Source of the DNA: Nitrososphaerales archaeon TH526
Lineage (GTDB): Archaea > Thermoproteota > Nitrososphaeria > Nitrososphaerales > Nitrososphaeraceae
Direction of reading: 5' to 3'
Assembly (NCBI GenBank): GCA_014523665.1
Contig: JAATVR010000289.1
Location: forward strand, 1 to 6,691
Length of the DNA stretch: 6,691 nt
Each line of letters starts with the position of its first letter. Within the stretch, counting starts at the first letter, position 1. Both the position numbers and the translations under genes were made by a program. This document shows, piece after piece, positions 1 through 5,565 of the stretch. The notes beneath the pieces were generated by a model. It was not told the DNA's origin. It worked only from the letters and a program-made list of their open reading frames with translations, and searched no databases.

Positions 1-1
1 G

Positions 2-514
2 CAGCAGCAAGCGATAGCTCAAGGTCAACAACAGGAAACTGCAGTCGGCCAAAAAATTGTACAACAAGGTACAGTTAGTTCAGATGTGGACCCTTTGAAA
101 GGCCATGAAAGTCACCAAGCAGCAGTAATTCTTTCACCAAGGAATGATAGCGCAGTATATTCTGGTACGCTAACATTTACGGCCAGCAAGCCGGTACAGG
201 TAGCGGTAATAAACTTGTACAATTTAGATAATGCAACGACTGCACAAATACCTGAGAAATTTGGAACTCTCCTTACAGCAGATGCACCATGGAACACCAG
301 CGCTACTGTTACTCCTTTGATGATGAATGTAGAGTATTTAGACTCACCTACTATGTCCAAAACTGTACCTTTTGTTGGTAATTTAGTTGCACTTCATACG
401 ATGGACGGAGAGCCATTTATTGCAAATTATGTTGTAGCAGCTGATGTACTTAAACCTCAAATAGTCAATAACCTTGATAGTGCAATGGCCACTACTACAA
501 ATTCGACCGGTTAA
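2..514 (+). CDS. Partial secreted-type protein, Gln-rich start, 3' part only
   Basis: The frame is open from the left edge (first complete codon at base 2), so the true start lies outside the window; the GTG at 86 is only an internal codon. The visible 170 residues begin with a Gln-rich stretch (QQQ, QGQQQ, VQQG) and continue as a Thr/Ser/Asn/Val-rich, beta-type sequence with several Asn-X-Ser/Thr sites (NDS, NAT, NTS, NST), which is typical of exported archaeal surface proteins. A segment near residues 130-160 (GEPFIANYVVAADVLKP) reads as the end of a beta domain. I do not recognise the family. The TAA at 512-514 is probably not the natural end, because strong coding-like sequence continues directly in the next frame (see 515-863). 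The role is unknown; a cell-surface or extracellular location is inferred from composition only. Confidence 0.6.
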   Translation, partial: QQQAIAQGQQQETAVGQKIVQQGTVSSDVDPLKGHESHQAAVILSPRNDSAVYSGTLTFTASKPVQVAVINLYNLDNATTAQIPEKFGTLLTADAPWNTSATVTPLMMNVEYLDSPTMSKTVPFVGNLVALHTMDGEPFIANYVVAADVLKPQIVNNLDSAMATTTNSTG

Positions 515-863
515 TGCTGCTGTTCTAGATGATGCCGTTAGGTTTGTAGCCTCGCACGCAGCACCTAAAACAACAGAAAAAGCTAATTCTGATGACAGAG
601 TTACTATAGATGAGGATGTTAGTAACAGAAATGACATTCAAGGATCTCAGGAAAATAGTAGCTACAAGAAGCAGTCAGCAGCAAGAACAAACAACTCTAT
701 TTTCTAACGAAGTATCAAACAAGCCATCTGGATATGGAATATTGAAGGCAGTTCCCAGGTTCGTGTCAGCAGAAGGATTAAAGGCAGTATCTACACATAC
801 CCTTCTTCCACTGCTTTTGCTGTGTACGCTGTAAATGTGACAATACCGCTTTCAAGAATATAA
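515..863 (+). pseudogene. Frame-shifted 3' continuation of the preceding secreted-type gene
   Basis: After the stop at 512-514 the coding signal moves to frame 3 (NAAVLDDAVRFVASHAAPK, from about 516). Near 650-665 it seems to pass to frame 1 (SSQQQEQTTLFSNEVSNKPS). From about 735 it returns to frame 3 (WNIEGSSQVRVSRRIKGSIY, then a beta-type tail ending TIPLSRI), with a stop at 861-863. Joined together, these give a plausible C-terminal region with a Gln-rich linker and a final beta-strand domain. One extra base near 500-514, one near 650-665 and one missing base near 727-740 would explain the pattern. Either the gene is decaying or the assembly carries indels. The exact breakpoints cannot be fixed without a homologue. 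Confidence 0.5.
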
Positions 864-918
864 ACCAGCCTCACTTAAAATCAGTACATGCATGTAAAAA
901 TACTTGAAAACTCAGTAG

Positions 919-1023
919 TTCTATCTTCCTCGATTAGCGGGATATTCAGAAATTATTCGGACAATTGCTGATGAATATGGAAATATGTCTCTTAGAAGAT
1001 CGCAAAACGAAACTATTCCATAG
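919..1023 (+). pseudogene. Short coding-like fragment, no start codon
   Basis: Frame 1 is open for 34 codons between a TAG (916-918) and a TAG (1021-1023). It reads like a helical protein segment (RLAGYSEIIRTIADEYGNMS, then LRRSQNETIP) with normal amino-acid balance, unlike the overlapping ATG-led frame at 965-1159. There is no ATG, no promoter and no continuation that I can follow. It may be a remnant of a lost gene or a chance open frame. Confidence 0.2.
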
Positions 1024-1113
1024 CCGAATAATGAGTAACCAAATGAGAATATACGTCTCACTTGAGCTCGAAAAAAATAATCTTACTCCGTTACCACACA
1101 ACCTTAACTTCTG

Positions 1114-1218
1114 TTACGGTTTTTTGAAAATCCTATCTGCATGGGAGTATGTGCAATAACCGCAATAGCTTTGAATGTTGCCTTTACCATGACACATACA
1201 TTCGCATTTAGCACCCAT
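1114..1218 (-). CDS. 34-residue Cys/His-rich microprotein, putative metal-binding
   Basis: The minus-strand ATG at 1218-1216 opens 34 codons ending in TAA at 1116-1114. The protein starts MGAKCECMCHGKGN and continues with a YCGYCTYSH segment. Potential metal ligands are Cys5, Cys7, Cys9, His10, Cys19, Cys22 and His26: a CxCxCH cluster, a 8-residue spacer and CxxCxxxH. Seven such ligands in 34 residues is far more than chance would give and suggests a compact zinc-binding knuckle or ribbon. The ORF is preceded by a TATA box (TTATAAAA on the minus strand, centred about 30 bases upstream), which predicts a nearly leaderless mRNA. A purine-rich GGAG lies about 10 bases before the ATG. No known family is recognised; the metal-binding role is inferred from the residues alone. 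Confidence 0.6.
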   Translation of the reverse strand: MGAKCECMCHGKGNIQSYCGYCTYSHADRIFKKP

Positions 1219-1243
1219 TGGAAAACTTCTCCTTCTCTTCAAC

Positions 1244-1253
1244 TTTTATAATC
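1244..1253 (-). promoter_or_regulatory. TATA box for the Cys-rich microprotein
   Basis: The minus strand reads GATTATAAAA here. Its centre is about 30 bases before the ATG at 1218, so transcription would start about 4 bases ahead of the start codon if the usual archaeal spacing of roughly 26 bases applies. Confidence 0.5.
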
Positions 1254-1339
1254 ACCTGTAATCAATTTCTATATTTTCTCATATAAGCATGTGCATTGAA
1301 ATTACGTTATCCAACTTTATAGTATGTAAAAGTGTGGAA

Positions 1340-1379
1340 AAGGGATAAGGTATACTTGCCAGCACAATATTTATCCCTT
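1340..1379. other. Inverted repeat, 9-bp stem, 22-base loop
   Basis: AAGGGATAA (1340-1348) pairs exactly with TTATCCCTT (1371-1379). On the minus strand it lies about 90 bases past the stop of the SDR gene, and the right arm is followed there by T-rich sequence (TTTTCC, then ACTTTT). It could be the 3' end structure or terminator of the SDR transcript, or an operator-like site. The rest of 1254-1469 is AT-rich and I see no convincing gene in it. Confidence 0.3.
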
Positions 1380-1469
1380 ATTATGATTGATTAAATTTGA
1401 ATCTTTTAAAACACTTTAAAGCCTTGTTATAACTAACAAAGTTGGGGAACAGATTTTTACATGAGATCC

Positions 1470-2219
1470 CTAGATCTGTGTCATACCTCCATCTACGAAC
1501 AGTTCGATACCGGTAATAAAACTGCTGTCATCTGATGCTAGAAACAAGACAGCTTTTGCGACTTCATCTGGCCTTCCCATCCTTCCAAGCGGCACCTTGG
1601 TCACGAGATTAGTCTTTATTTGTTCGACCTCCTCCTTAGTCTGCGCCAAGCCAGTGAAGGCCGGCGTGTCAATAGGACCAGGACTTATAGCATTGACTCG
1701 GATCTTGCGATGTCTTAGCTCGGCTGCCCAAGTGCGAGCAAATGATCGTATGGCGGCTTTGGTTGCGCTGTAAACTGATGTCGCTTCGATCCCCTTAGAT
1801 CCTCCAATCGAAGCATTTAGAATGATCGAACCACTGTCCTGAAACATAGGAAGCGCTTTCTGCACGGTAAACAGAAGACCCTTGACATTAATACCGAATG
1901 TTTTATCAAATTGCGCCTCGGTAATTGTTCCCAGTAGAGCAAATTCGCCAACTCCAGCATTAGCGAACAGAATGTCAATATTACCCTTCTGCTCCTTCAC
2001 TTTCGCATACAACCGATCAAGATCTACAAGATGCGATACGTCACCCTGGACACTGCTGACGTTTTTGCCGATTTGCTTGACGGCTGTATCAAGTTCACTT
2101 TGACGTCGACCTGTGATGAAAACATGTGCACCCTCTAAGACGAACTGCTGAGCTGCGGCTAGGCCTATGCCACTGTTTCCACCGGTAACTACTGCGACCT
2201 TTCCCTCAAGCTTTTTCAT
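1470..2219 (-). CDS. SDR family NAD(P)-dependent oxidoreductase
   Basis: A complete 249-residue classical short-chain dehydrogenase/reductase with a Rossmann fold. The cofactor loop TGGNSGIG is at residues 12-19, TGRR after strand 2 (36-39) suggests NADP(H), D60 follows in QGDV, and NAG is at 87-89. The catalytic set is N111, S137, Y150 and K154 (YSATK); PGPIDTP (180-186) and the C-terminal [10 protein letters not shown] are also typical. It should catalyse reversible oxidation of an alcohol or reduction of a carbonyl in the cytoplasm; the substrate cannot be read from the sequence. The start is placed at the ATG giving [14 protein letters not shown]; the longer in-frame extension to 2288 runs through AT-rich promoter sequence and adds a non-SDR-like tail. 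Its codons are visibly richer in G+C than the neighbours, which hints at horizontal acquisition. It stands alone, not in an operon. Confidence 0.95.
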   Translation of the reverse strand: MKKLEGKVAVVTGGNSGIGLAAAQQFVLEGAHVFITGRRQSELDTAVKQIGKNVSSVQGDVSHLVDLDRLYAKVKEQKGNIDILFANAGVGEFALLGTITEAQFDKTFGINVKGLLFTVQKALPMFQDSGSIILNASIGGSKGIEATSVYSATKAAIRSFARTWAAELRHRKIRVNAISPGPIDTPAFTGLAQTKEEVEQIKTNLVTKVPLGRMGRPDEVAKAVLFLASDDSSFITGIELFVDGGMTQI

Positions 2220-2248
2220 GTTTTTATTATTTATTATATACTTGGACT

Positions 2249-2259
2249 TTAATATATAG
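2249..2259. promoter_or_regulatory. TATA-box candidate, possibly bidirectional
   Basis: TTAATATATAG is nearly symmetrical. On the minus strand its centre is about 35 bases before the SDR ATG at 2219 (short leader of about 9 bases). On the plus strand it is 28 bases before the ATG at 2282 (leaderless). A second TATA-like stretch at 2233-2240 is too close to the SDR start to serve well. Confidence 0.4.
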
Positions 2260-2281
2260 CCCAAATTGTGATCAATAACAT

Positions 2282-2350
2282 ATGGCACAGGTAAATGTTC
2301 CCCGAAAGAATGTAGGAGATGTTGCCTGGAAGAGTACTGTTGTAGGATAA
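2282..2350 (+). CDS. Possible 22-residue leaderless ORF opposite the SDR gene
   Basis: The ATG at 2282 opens 22 codons ([20 protein letters not shown], then VG) ending in TAA at 2348-2350. It is placed 28 bases after the centre of the near-symmetrical TATA element at 2249-2259, the expected spacing for a leaderless archaeal start. The amino-acid content is ordinary for a protein, but the ORF is very short and could be chance or the truncated front of a lost gene. No coding frame follows up to 2526, where I see only AT-rich sequence and short imperfect repeats. Confidence 0.2.
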   Translation: MAQVNVPRKNVGDVAWKSTVVG

Positions 2351-2526
2351 CTCTACTTCAATATAATATACGATTGCATACACCACATCAAGCAGTCTTT
2401 ACACCACTGCAAATACTACATCAACCTAACGGTTGGAGTTGGTCAACTACACCCCCTGAGGAGATGTGATCAGATCCTCTACATTACATTGAGAACACAT
2501 AATAGTATCTAGTATCATATTTATTT

Positions 2527-2805
2527 ATGGCTGCAACCACATTTCTGGTCTTTTATAGATTCAAGAGTATGAACACTGATGAAGCGGCTAAGGCTAAATC
2601 TGAGTGGAATGATCTAAGGAACAATTTACCATCAGGAATAGAACTAGCTGGCGAATATAACCATGCTTGGGGAACAGAATATAATGGATTCTTGCTATTT
2701 GAATCGGAGAGTAGCGATGCATTCCTTGATTGGTGGTCAAAGTTTAAAGATAATATAAGATGGTATATAGAACAAACACATACGATAGCTGCTAGAAGAC
2801 GTTAA
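2527..2805 (+). CDS. Small ferredoxin-like alpha/beta-barrel protein (DUF3303-like)
   Basis: A 92-residue soluble protein beginning MAATTFLVFYRFKS. The pattern strand (FLVFYRFK), helix (AKAKSEWNDLRNNLP), strand (GIELAGEYNHAW), strand (YNGFLLFES), helix (DAFLDWWSKFKDNI), strand (RWYIEQTHTI) matches a dimeric alpha/beta-barrel fold as in the DUF3303 family, whose members are small and of uncertain function. The resemblance rests on secondary-structure order and on the WG/FLLFES/WW positions, not on an alignment. The start is the first ATG. Upstream, an ACATAATA stretch near 2497-2505 lies about 26 bases before the ATG and could be a weak TATA box for a leaderless message. It ends with three arginines. 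No operon partner. Confidence 0.8.
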   Translation: MAATTFLVFYRFKSMNTDEAAKAKSEWNDLRNNLPSGIELAGEYNHAWGTEYNGFLLFESESSDAFLDWWSKFKDNIRWYIEQTHTIAARRR

Positions 2806-3209
2806 TTACTAGCAAAATATTAGGCCATAGTATAAATCTATAATTGGTAATAGCTAGATTTGATATTCTGTTTTAGTTCCTTGGTCCCTATACAAGGTAT
2901 CGACATGGCTAGGTATCTTTGAGATCAATTCTGCGATTGTGATGCCGTGGAGCGGATAGAATATACATCGTCAATACTCAGAATGGAACTTCCTATCTAC
3001 CATCTTTCATATTTATGTTCGTATAAGCCTTTGTATAGGCAGAATTGCAAAACTATTAAATGGTAACGGAGGCTTCATATTGATGAATTTAACGATAATA
3101 GAATATTATCTAAGCCTGTAGATATCTCTGAAATTGTGCGCTTCTATTCAGACCTGTTTCTATACTATAGACATTCTTATTAAAAATAATTGAAAAGAAG
3201 AATATATGA
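2806..3209. other. 404-base gap with one coding-like fragment
   Basis: No complete gene is visible on either strand and no tRNA-like structure was found. The one notable stretch is frame 1 of the plus strand from 3067 to the TAA at 3181-3183. It lacks a start codon but reads HIDEFNDNRILSKPVDISEI then VRFYSDLF. The LSKP-(V)D-ISE-V pattern resembles the end of response-regulator receiver domains, where a conserved Lys-Pro precedes the last helix; this is a weak inference. Upstream, 2898-2960 has a short open frame (KVSTWLGIFEINSAIVMPW) that may belong to the same debris. Confidence 0.3.
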
Positions 3210-3380
3210 CTATCCACCGCCTATTTCCTCTTCCTCATTTTCTGATTTTTCAATATCAACAGAACTGATCTGCACTTCAGTTGCTAAGTTCTTTAAAGTG
3301 TCCCTTATGATTCTCTCTGCGTCCTCCCCTTTTATGTCGGATTCTGAGGTGAACTTTGCAAAGATTTTATAAGTTGCCAT
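3210..3380 (-). CDS. 56-residue protein with acidic C-terminal tail
   Basis: The minus-strand ATG at 3380-3378 opens 56 codons ending in TAG at 3212-3210. The protein starts MATYKIFAKFTSESDIKGED, continues with a helix (AERIIRDTLKNLATEV), a strand (QISSVDIEK) and a Glu-run tail (ENEEEEIGGG). This strand-helix-strand outline is that of a small cytoplasmic alpha/beta protein. Codon use and residue balance are clearly protein-like, whereas the overlapping plus-strand frame at 3190-3372 is Ser/Phe-rich and has only its antisense. GAGGAG sits just before the ATG, and a TATA-like GATATTAAG is about 35 bases upstream. No family is recognised. The tail of Glu and Gly residues may be a flexible, charged end. 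Confidence 0.65.
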   Translation of the reverse strand: MATYKIFAKFTSESDIKGEDAERIIRDTLKNLATEVQISSVDIEKSENEEEEIGGG

Positions 3381-3467
3381 GTCTCCTCATAATCTATATT
3401 ATTCTTTTTACTTAATATCTGTTGTCCAGTTTAACCTCTATAAGTAAACGCCTCTGTAGGTGCTTAA

Positions 3468-3587
3468 AAGCGCAAGAATAGAGCAGCCAACAAGGGCATT
3501 AACTATTTTACCAGGTTTGGGTTGCACATGAAAGATGACCATCATCAATACTGGTACTTGCTAGATTTTTTCAAATATGAAAACTAG
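3468..3587 (+). pseudogene. Short coding-like fragment
   Basis: Frame 3 is open between a TAA (3465-3467) and a TAG (3585-3587). It reads NRAANKGINYFTRFGLHMKD then DHHQYWYLLDFFKYEN, aromatic-rich but protein-like. The only ATG (3528) gives 19 residues. There is no promoter that I can place. The rest of 3381-3611 shows nothing else; it holds the upstream region of the minus-strand gene at 3380. Confidence 0.15.
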
Positions 3588-3611
3588 ATATGAGAACTAA
3601 AAATCTCAACG

Positions 3612-3932
3612 TCAATCCTTCTGATGCAATGCGATATTCAGCCACGATGACTTACCGGACGAGTTCAGCCTTGCTTGCTTGCTTAACTTTGTCAAGTGAT
3701 AATCGTAATCAATCGAGATAAACCTCACCACATTTAGTACTGTTATTGGCTTAAAGATGATTGAAGAACGAAGAATCCAGTATTTGGTAGTTACGATGGC
3801 AGTAATAGCCTCAACTTTTAGTTTTGTAGTCGGCTTAGTCATTGCTGAATCGGGATCAACCAGTACAATCACTCAGAGAATAGAATGTTTGTTGGCAACT
3901 ATTCGCTGCTTTGCAATTTCATCAGATGCCAT
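3612..3932 (-). pseudogene. Interrupted minus-strand frame, possible receiver-domain remnant
   Basis: The minus-strand ATG at 3932 gives 19 residues (MASDEIAKQRIVANKHSIL), then an in-frame TGA (3875-3873). The same frame then stays open for 86 codons from a GTG at 3872 to the TGA at 3614-3612. The sequence around the stop (NKHSIL, then VIVLVDPDSAMTK) resembles the first strand and acidic loop of a response-regulator receiver domain, but no later receiver motif is clear. In another minus frame a fragment DKVKQASKAELVR (about 3664-3702) also looks protein-like, so indels may be present. The opposite strand has a competing ORF (3757-3948) with a hydrophobic stretch, YLVVTMAVIASTFSFVVGLV, which could be a membrane segment. 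I cannot decide between strands with certainty. Confidence 0.3.
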
Positions 3933-4121
3933 TATTTTTCTATTATGATTTGTCACAGACGAAGTTAGGTAGTACTAATCAGATCTACTTAGATAGTGTG
4001 CAAAGTGTGAGAAATGTGAGACGATAAATATGATAACATTAGAAAATGGGGAACTCAAAAAACATGAATAATTTGCGTTTTTTTGGGTAAATTTTACATA
4101 GAATATCCAAATAGGGAAGAC

Positions 4122-4130
4122 CTTATATAC
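4122..4130 (+). promoter_or_regulatory. TATA box of the secreted-protein gene
   Basis: CTTATATAC is centred about 29 bases before the ATG at 4155 and is preceded by purine-rich GGGAAGA, a plausible BRE. This predicts a leaderless or nearly leaderless message. A run of seven T at 4078-4084 lies upstream; the rest of 3933-4121 shows no gene. Confidence 0.65.
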
Positions 4131-4154
4131 CTCCTTGAGATTTCAATATCATAA

Positions 4155-4654
4155 ATGAATACAAAGAGATTCACTATCAATATTACAGCAGGATTTGCCG
4201 GCGTATTATTACTAATTGGAGGAACAGGAACCAATACTATTCTCTTTAATACTGGATATGCTCAGTCAGCAACATTAGGAGAACCATTTTTGTAGAAAAG
4301 GGAGCGGATGTAATTCAGAAAGAAATTGGCTCTAACAGATCAACATACACTTTTACTTCTAATGGAACTATGAATGGTAACATAGAATACTCTAAAGCAG
4401 GGGAGTATGTCAGTATCTCCAAGGGTAACAATCAAACTTTTGATCAGGGGCATGGAGTAATAACGACCAAGGATGGTGAAACGGCAAACTATACGTTCAT
4501 AGAAGTATTTAATGGTACGGATTATCAAGGGGCTTCAGCATATAGTACAAATTCCACAGGGAAACTATCCTTTTTGGATAATATACTCCTCATATTTAAG
4601 GGTGGGACAGACGAGAGTGGAAATTATGGACTTGAGCAATGGCTTTGGAAATAG
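4155..4654 (+). pseudogene. Secreted Nitrososphaeria-type protein, frameshifted in a T run
   Basis: The ATG at 4155 starts a clear Sec signal peptide: basic MNTKRFTINI, hydrophobic AGFAGVLLLIGG, and GYAQSA near residues 34-39 as the cleavage region. The frame stops after 46 codons at TAG 4293-4295, directly behind five T (4287-4291). Adding one T turns PFL-stop into PFFVEKGADV, and the frame then runs uninterrupted to the TAG at 4652-4654, giving about 166 residues. The mature part is beta-rich with many Asn-X-Ser/Thr sites (NRS, NGT, NQT, NYT, NST) and ends LEQWLWK. I recognise the overall pattern (EKG..., NGTMNGNIEY, STGKLSFLDN, DESGNYG) from small secreted proteins of Nitrosocosmicus-like archaea; their function is unknown. 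The indel at a homopolymer makes a sequencing error a serious alternative to a true mutation. Confidence 0.75.
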
Positions 4655-4880
4655 TACTACGCTATTGACTGGTGCTAATGTCATGATTTAGTACCTTCCG
4701 AATACTCCCTTTATGGTCCTAATAACGTGCAAAAACCCGGTTATGTGGTGACTGTAAACAGAAATACTGGTGTGTAGAATGGAGGGTTGGAATGAGCAAG
4801 CATCAGGAACTTGCCTGCCAGCGTTTAGAAGATCATTCTCTGACGGTATTACTTTATATTCAAAAGTCTTAACAATATAA
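4653..4880 (+). pseudogene. Disrupted coding sequence following the secreted-protein gene
   Basis: Protein-like sequence appears in successive frames with no ATG-led ORF of useful length. Frame 3 overlaps the end of the preceding gene (MDLSNGFGNSTTLLTGANVM, stop at 4689-4691). Frame 2 then reads DLVPSEYSLYGPNNVQKPGY and VVTVNRNTGV to the TAG at 4775-4777. Frame 3 again reads WNEQASGTCLPAFRRSFSDG and ITLYSKVLTI to the TAA at 4878-4880. Together they look like the C-terminal part of another extracellular beta-type protein, brought next to the first one by deletion or carrying several indels. No family is recognised. Confidence 0.35.
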
Positions 4881-4897
4881 TAGCCGAAACTGATTTC

Positions 4898-4940
4898 TCA
4901 CTACGGCTTATAATGAGTCACTACGGCTTATAATGAGTCA
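4898..4940. repeat. 20-bp perfect tandem duplication (2.15 copies)
   Basis: CTACGGCTTATAATGAGTCA occurs at 4901-4920 and again, without mismatch, at 4921-4940; the preceding TCA extends the match to 4898. Each unit contains TTATAA, a TATA-like palindrome. The array ends 10 bases before the TATA box of the 5002 gene. Confidence 0.95.
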
Positions 4941-4948
4941 GAGTTTGT

Positions 4949-4957
4949 GCATATAAG
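4949..4957 (+). promoter_or_regulatory. TATA-box candidate for the 5002/5208 gene pair
   Basis: GCATATAAG is centred about 48 bases before the ATG at 5002, predicting a leader of roughly 20 bases. The AT-rich stretch that follows (AATTTATTTT) is an alternative. No Shine-Dalgarno sequence precedes the ATG. Confidence 0.4.
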
Positions 4958-5001
4958 ATAATTTATTTTGTAACGTTCATAATCATTGGATAAACTGAAA
5001 A

Positions 5002-5214
5002 ATGAGAAATATATATGTGAATGAGAGTAGCGACCCAATAAGCATAATTCCATTGTCTACGACTGGTGGACGAACAGTAAATGCTGTTTGGAAACAAAGG
5101 AAGGGTACGTGGTATGTAGTTGAACCAGGGAATGATAAGAATGTAATAGAGGTATTTACGCCACGCCAATTTGATGAAGCAATTGAGAATGGAAAGTACT
5201 TCTTCAAATGGTAA
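5002..5214 (+). CDS. 70-residue hypothetical protein
   Basis: A small soluble protein with no signal peptide or membrane segment. It opens MRNIYVNESSDPISIIPLST, has TGGRTVNAVWKQRKGTWYVV in the middle, looking like two beta strands around a turn, and ends with a helix (PRQFDEAIENGKYFFKW). Residue balance and codon use are protein-like, and the two minus-strand frames over it (4963-5207) are its antisense. I do not recognise the family; the strand-strand-helix outline could suit a small binding or adaptor domain but no function can be assigned. It overlaps the next gene by 7 bases at ATGGTAA, so both are probably made from one message with coupled translation, under the TATA box near 4953 and next to the tandem repeat. 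Confidence 0.75.
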   Translation: MRNIYVNESSDPISIIPLSTTGGRTVNAVWKQRKGTWYVVEPGNDKNVIEVFTPRQFDEAIENGKYFFKW

Positions 5215-5447
5215 AACTGTTCATTAGGGCATTAATGAATAGGGTAGATGAAGATACCGATTATGAACAGCAGATATCATTCCTCAAGAAGTCATATCCA
5301 TCTGTATACGACTTGCAGTTCTTGCAACAAAACATGTTTGTTATTCTTGTCCCATTTAGTAAGGAGCATAAGAACATGTTGGCACATGCAAAAGAACTGA
5401 TGGAATATGACGGAGGAGCAGTAGCAATCCATCTCACAATAAACTAA
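5208..5447 (+). CDS. 79-residue hypothetical protein, coupled to the preceding gene
   Basis: The ATG at 5208 lies within the last codons of the upstream gene (ATGGTAA overlap), a classical coupling arrangement. The protein is cytoplasmic and alpha/beta: MVKLFIRALMNRV (strand/helix), a helix DYEQQISFLKKSYPSVYDLQ, a strand NMFVILVPFSKEH, a helix KNMLAHAKELMEYDGG and a final strand AVAIHLTIN. An internal ATG at 5235 is possible, but the first start keeps the opening strand and the coupling. No family is recognised and no catalytic motif stands out. The likely partnership with the 70-residue protein suggests that the two act together or are needed in equal amounts. Confidence 0.75.
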   Translation: MVKLFIRALMNRVDEDTDYEQQISFLKKSYPSVYDLQFLQQNMFVILVPFSKEHKNMLAHAKELMEYDGGAVAIHLTIN

Positions 5448-5455
5448 TTACTGCC

Positions 5456-5563
5456 TTGAGGACTGCTGTTGAGAAAGGAGAGGGACATTTGGATAAGGAG
5501 GCCACATCGTATAATGACATGTTCGATGCGTTTCGTTTAAGCCTGATTCCGTGGCGTCGCTAG
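5456..5563 (+). CDS. Possible 35-residue ORF with TTG start
   Basis: Frame 2 after the 5208 gene is open and reads RTAVEKGEGHLDKEATSYND then MFDAFRLSLIPWRR, ending TAG at 5561-5563. Charge pattern and codon use look more like protein than the overlapping minus-strand frame at 5448-5666. The only starts are TTG at 5456 or an ATG at 5519, and the frame is open back to a TGA at 5409-5411. It could be a short gene following the pair, or a remnant. Its stop is 2 bases from the converging stop of the zinc-ribbon gene. Confidence 0.3.
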   Translation: MRTAVEKGEGHLDKEATSYNDMFDAFRLSLIPWRR

Positions 5564-5565
5564 TG

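Noticed and set aside
112..637. Minus-strand ORFs at 112-360 and 383-637
   Set aside because: They are antisense to the secreted-type gene, with composition that mirrors it and no promoter.
885..896. Perfect 12-bp palindrome TACATGCATGTA
   Set aside because: Short and isolated; palindromes of this size are expected by chance.
965..1159. Plus-strand ORF of 64 codons
   Set aside because: It starts inside a more protein-like frame, has an irregular composition and overlaps the Cys-rich gene on the other strand.
1882..2103. Plus-strand ORF inside the SDR gene
   Set aside because: Pure antisense of a well-supported SDR coding region.
2379..2407. TACACCAC repeated at 21-base spacing (2379-2386, 2400-2407)
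   Set aside because: Only 8 bases, flanks diverge, and no gene or promoter depends on it.
3190..3372. Plus-strand ORF rich in Ser and Phe
   Set aside because: Antisense of the 56-residue minus-strand gene, which has the better start, codon use and fold outline.
3669..3682. Tetranucleotide run (CTTG repeated three times)
   Set aside because: Too short to be a meaningful microsatellite.
3590..3721. Plus-strand ORF of 43 codons starting MRTKNLNVNPSDAMRYS
   Set aside because: No promoter, Ser/Thr-rich and competing with two minus-strand frames; not strong enough to call.
4340..4528. Minus-strand ORF inside the secreted-protein gene
   Set aside because: Antisense of a clearly recognisable coding region.
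4963..5207. Two overlapping minus-strand ORFs
   Set aside because: Antisense of the 70-residue gene; they also run into its promoter region.
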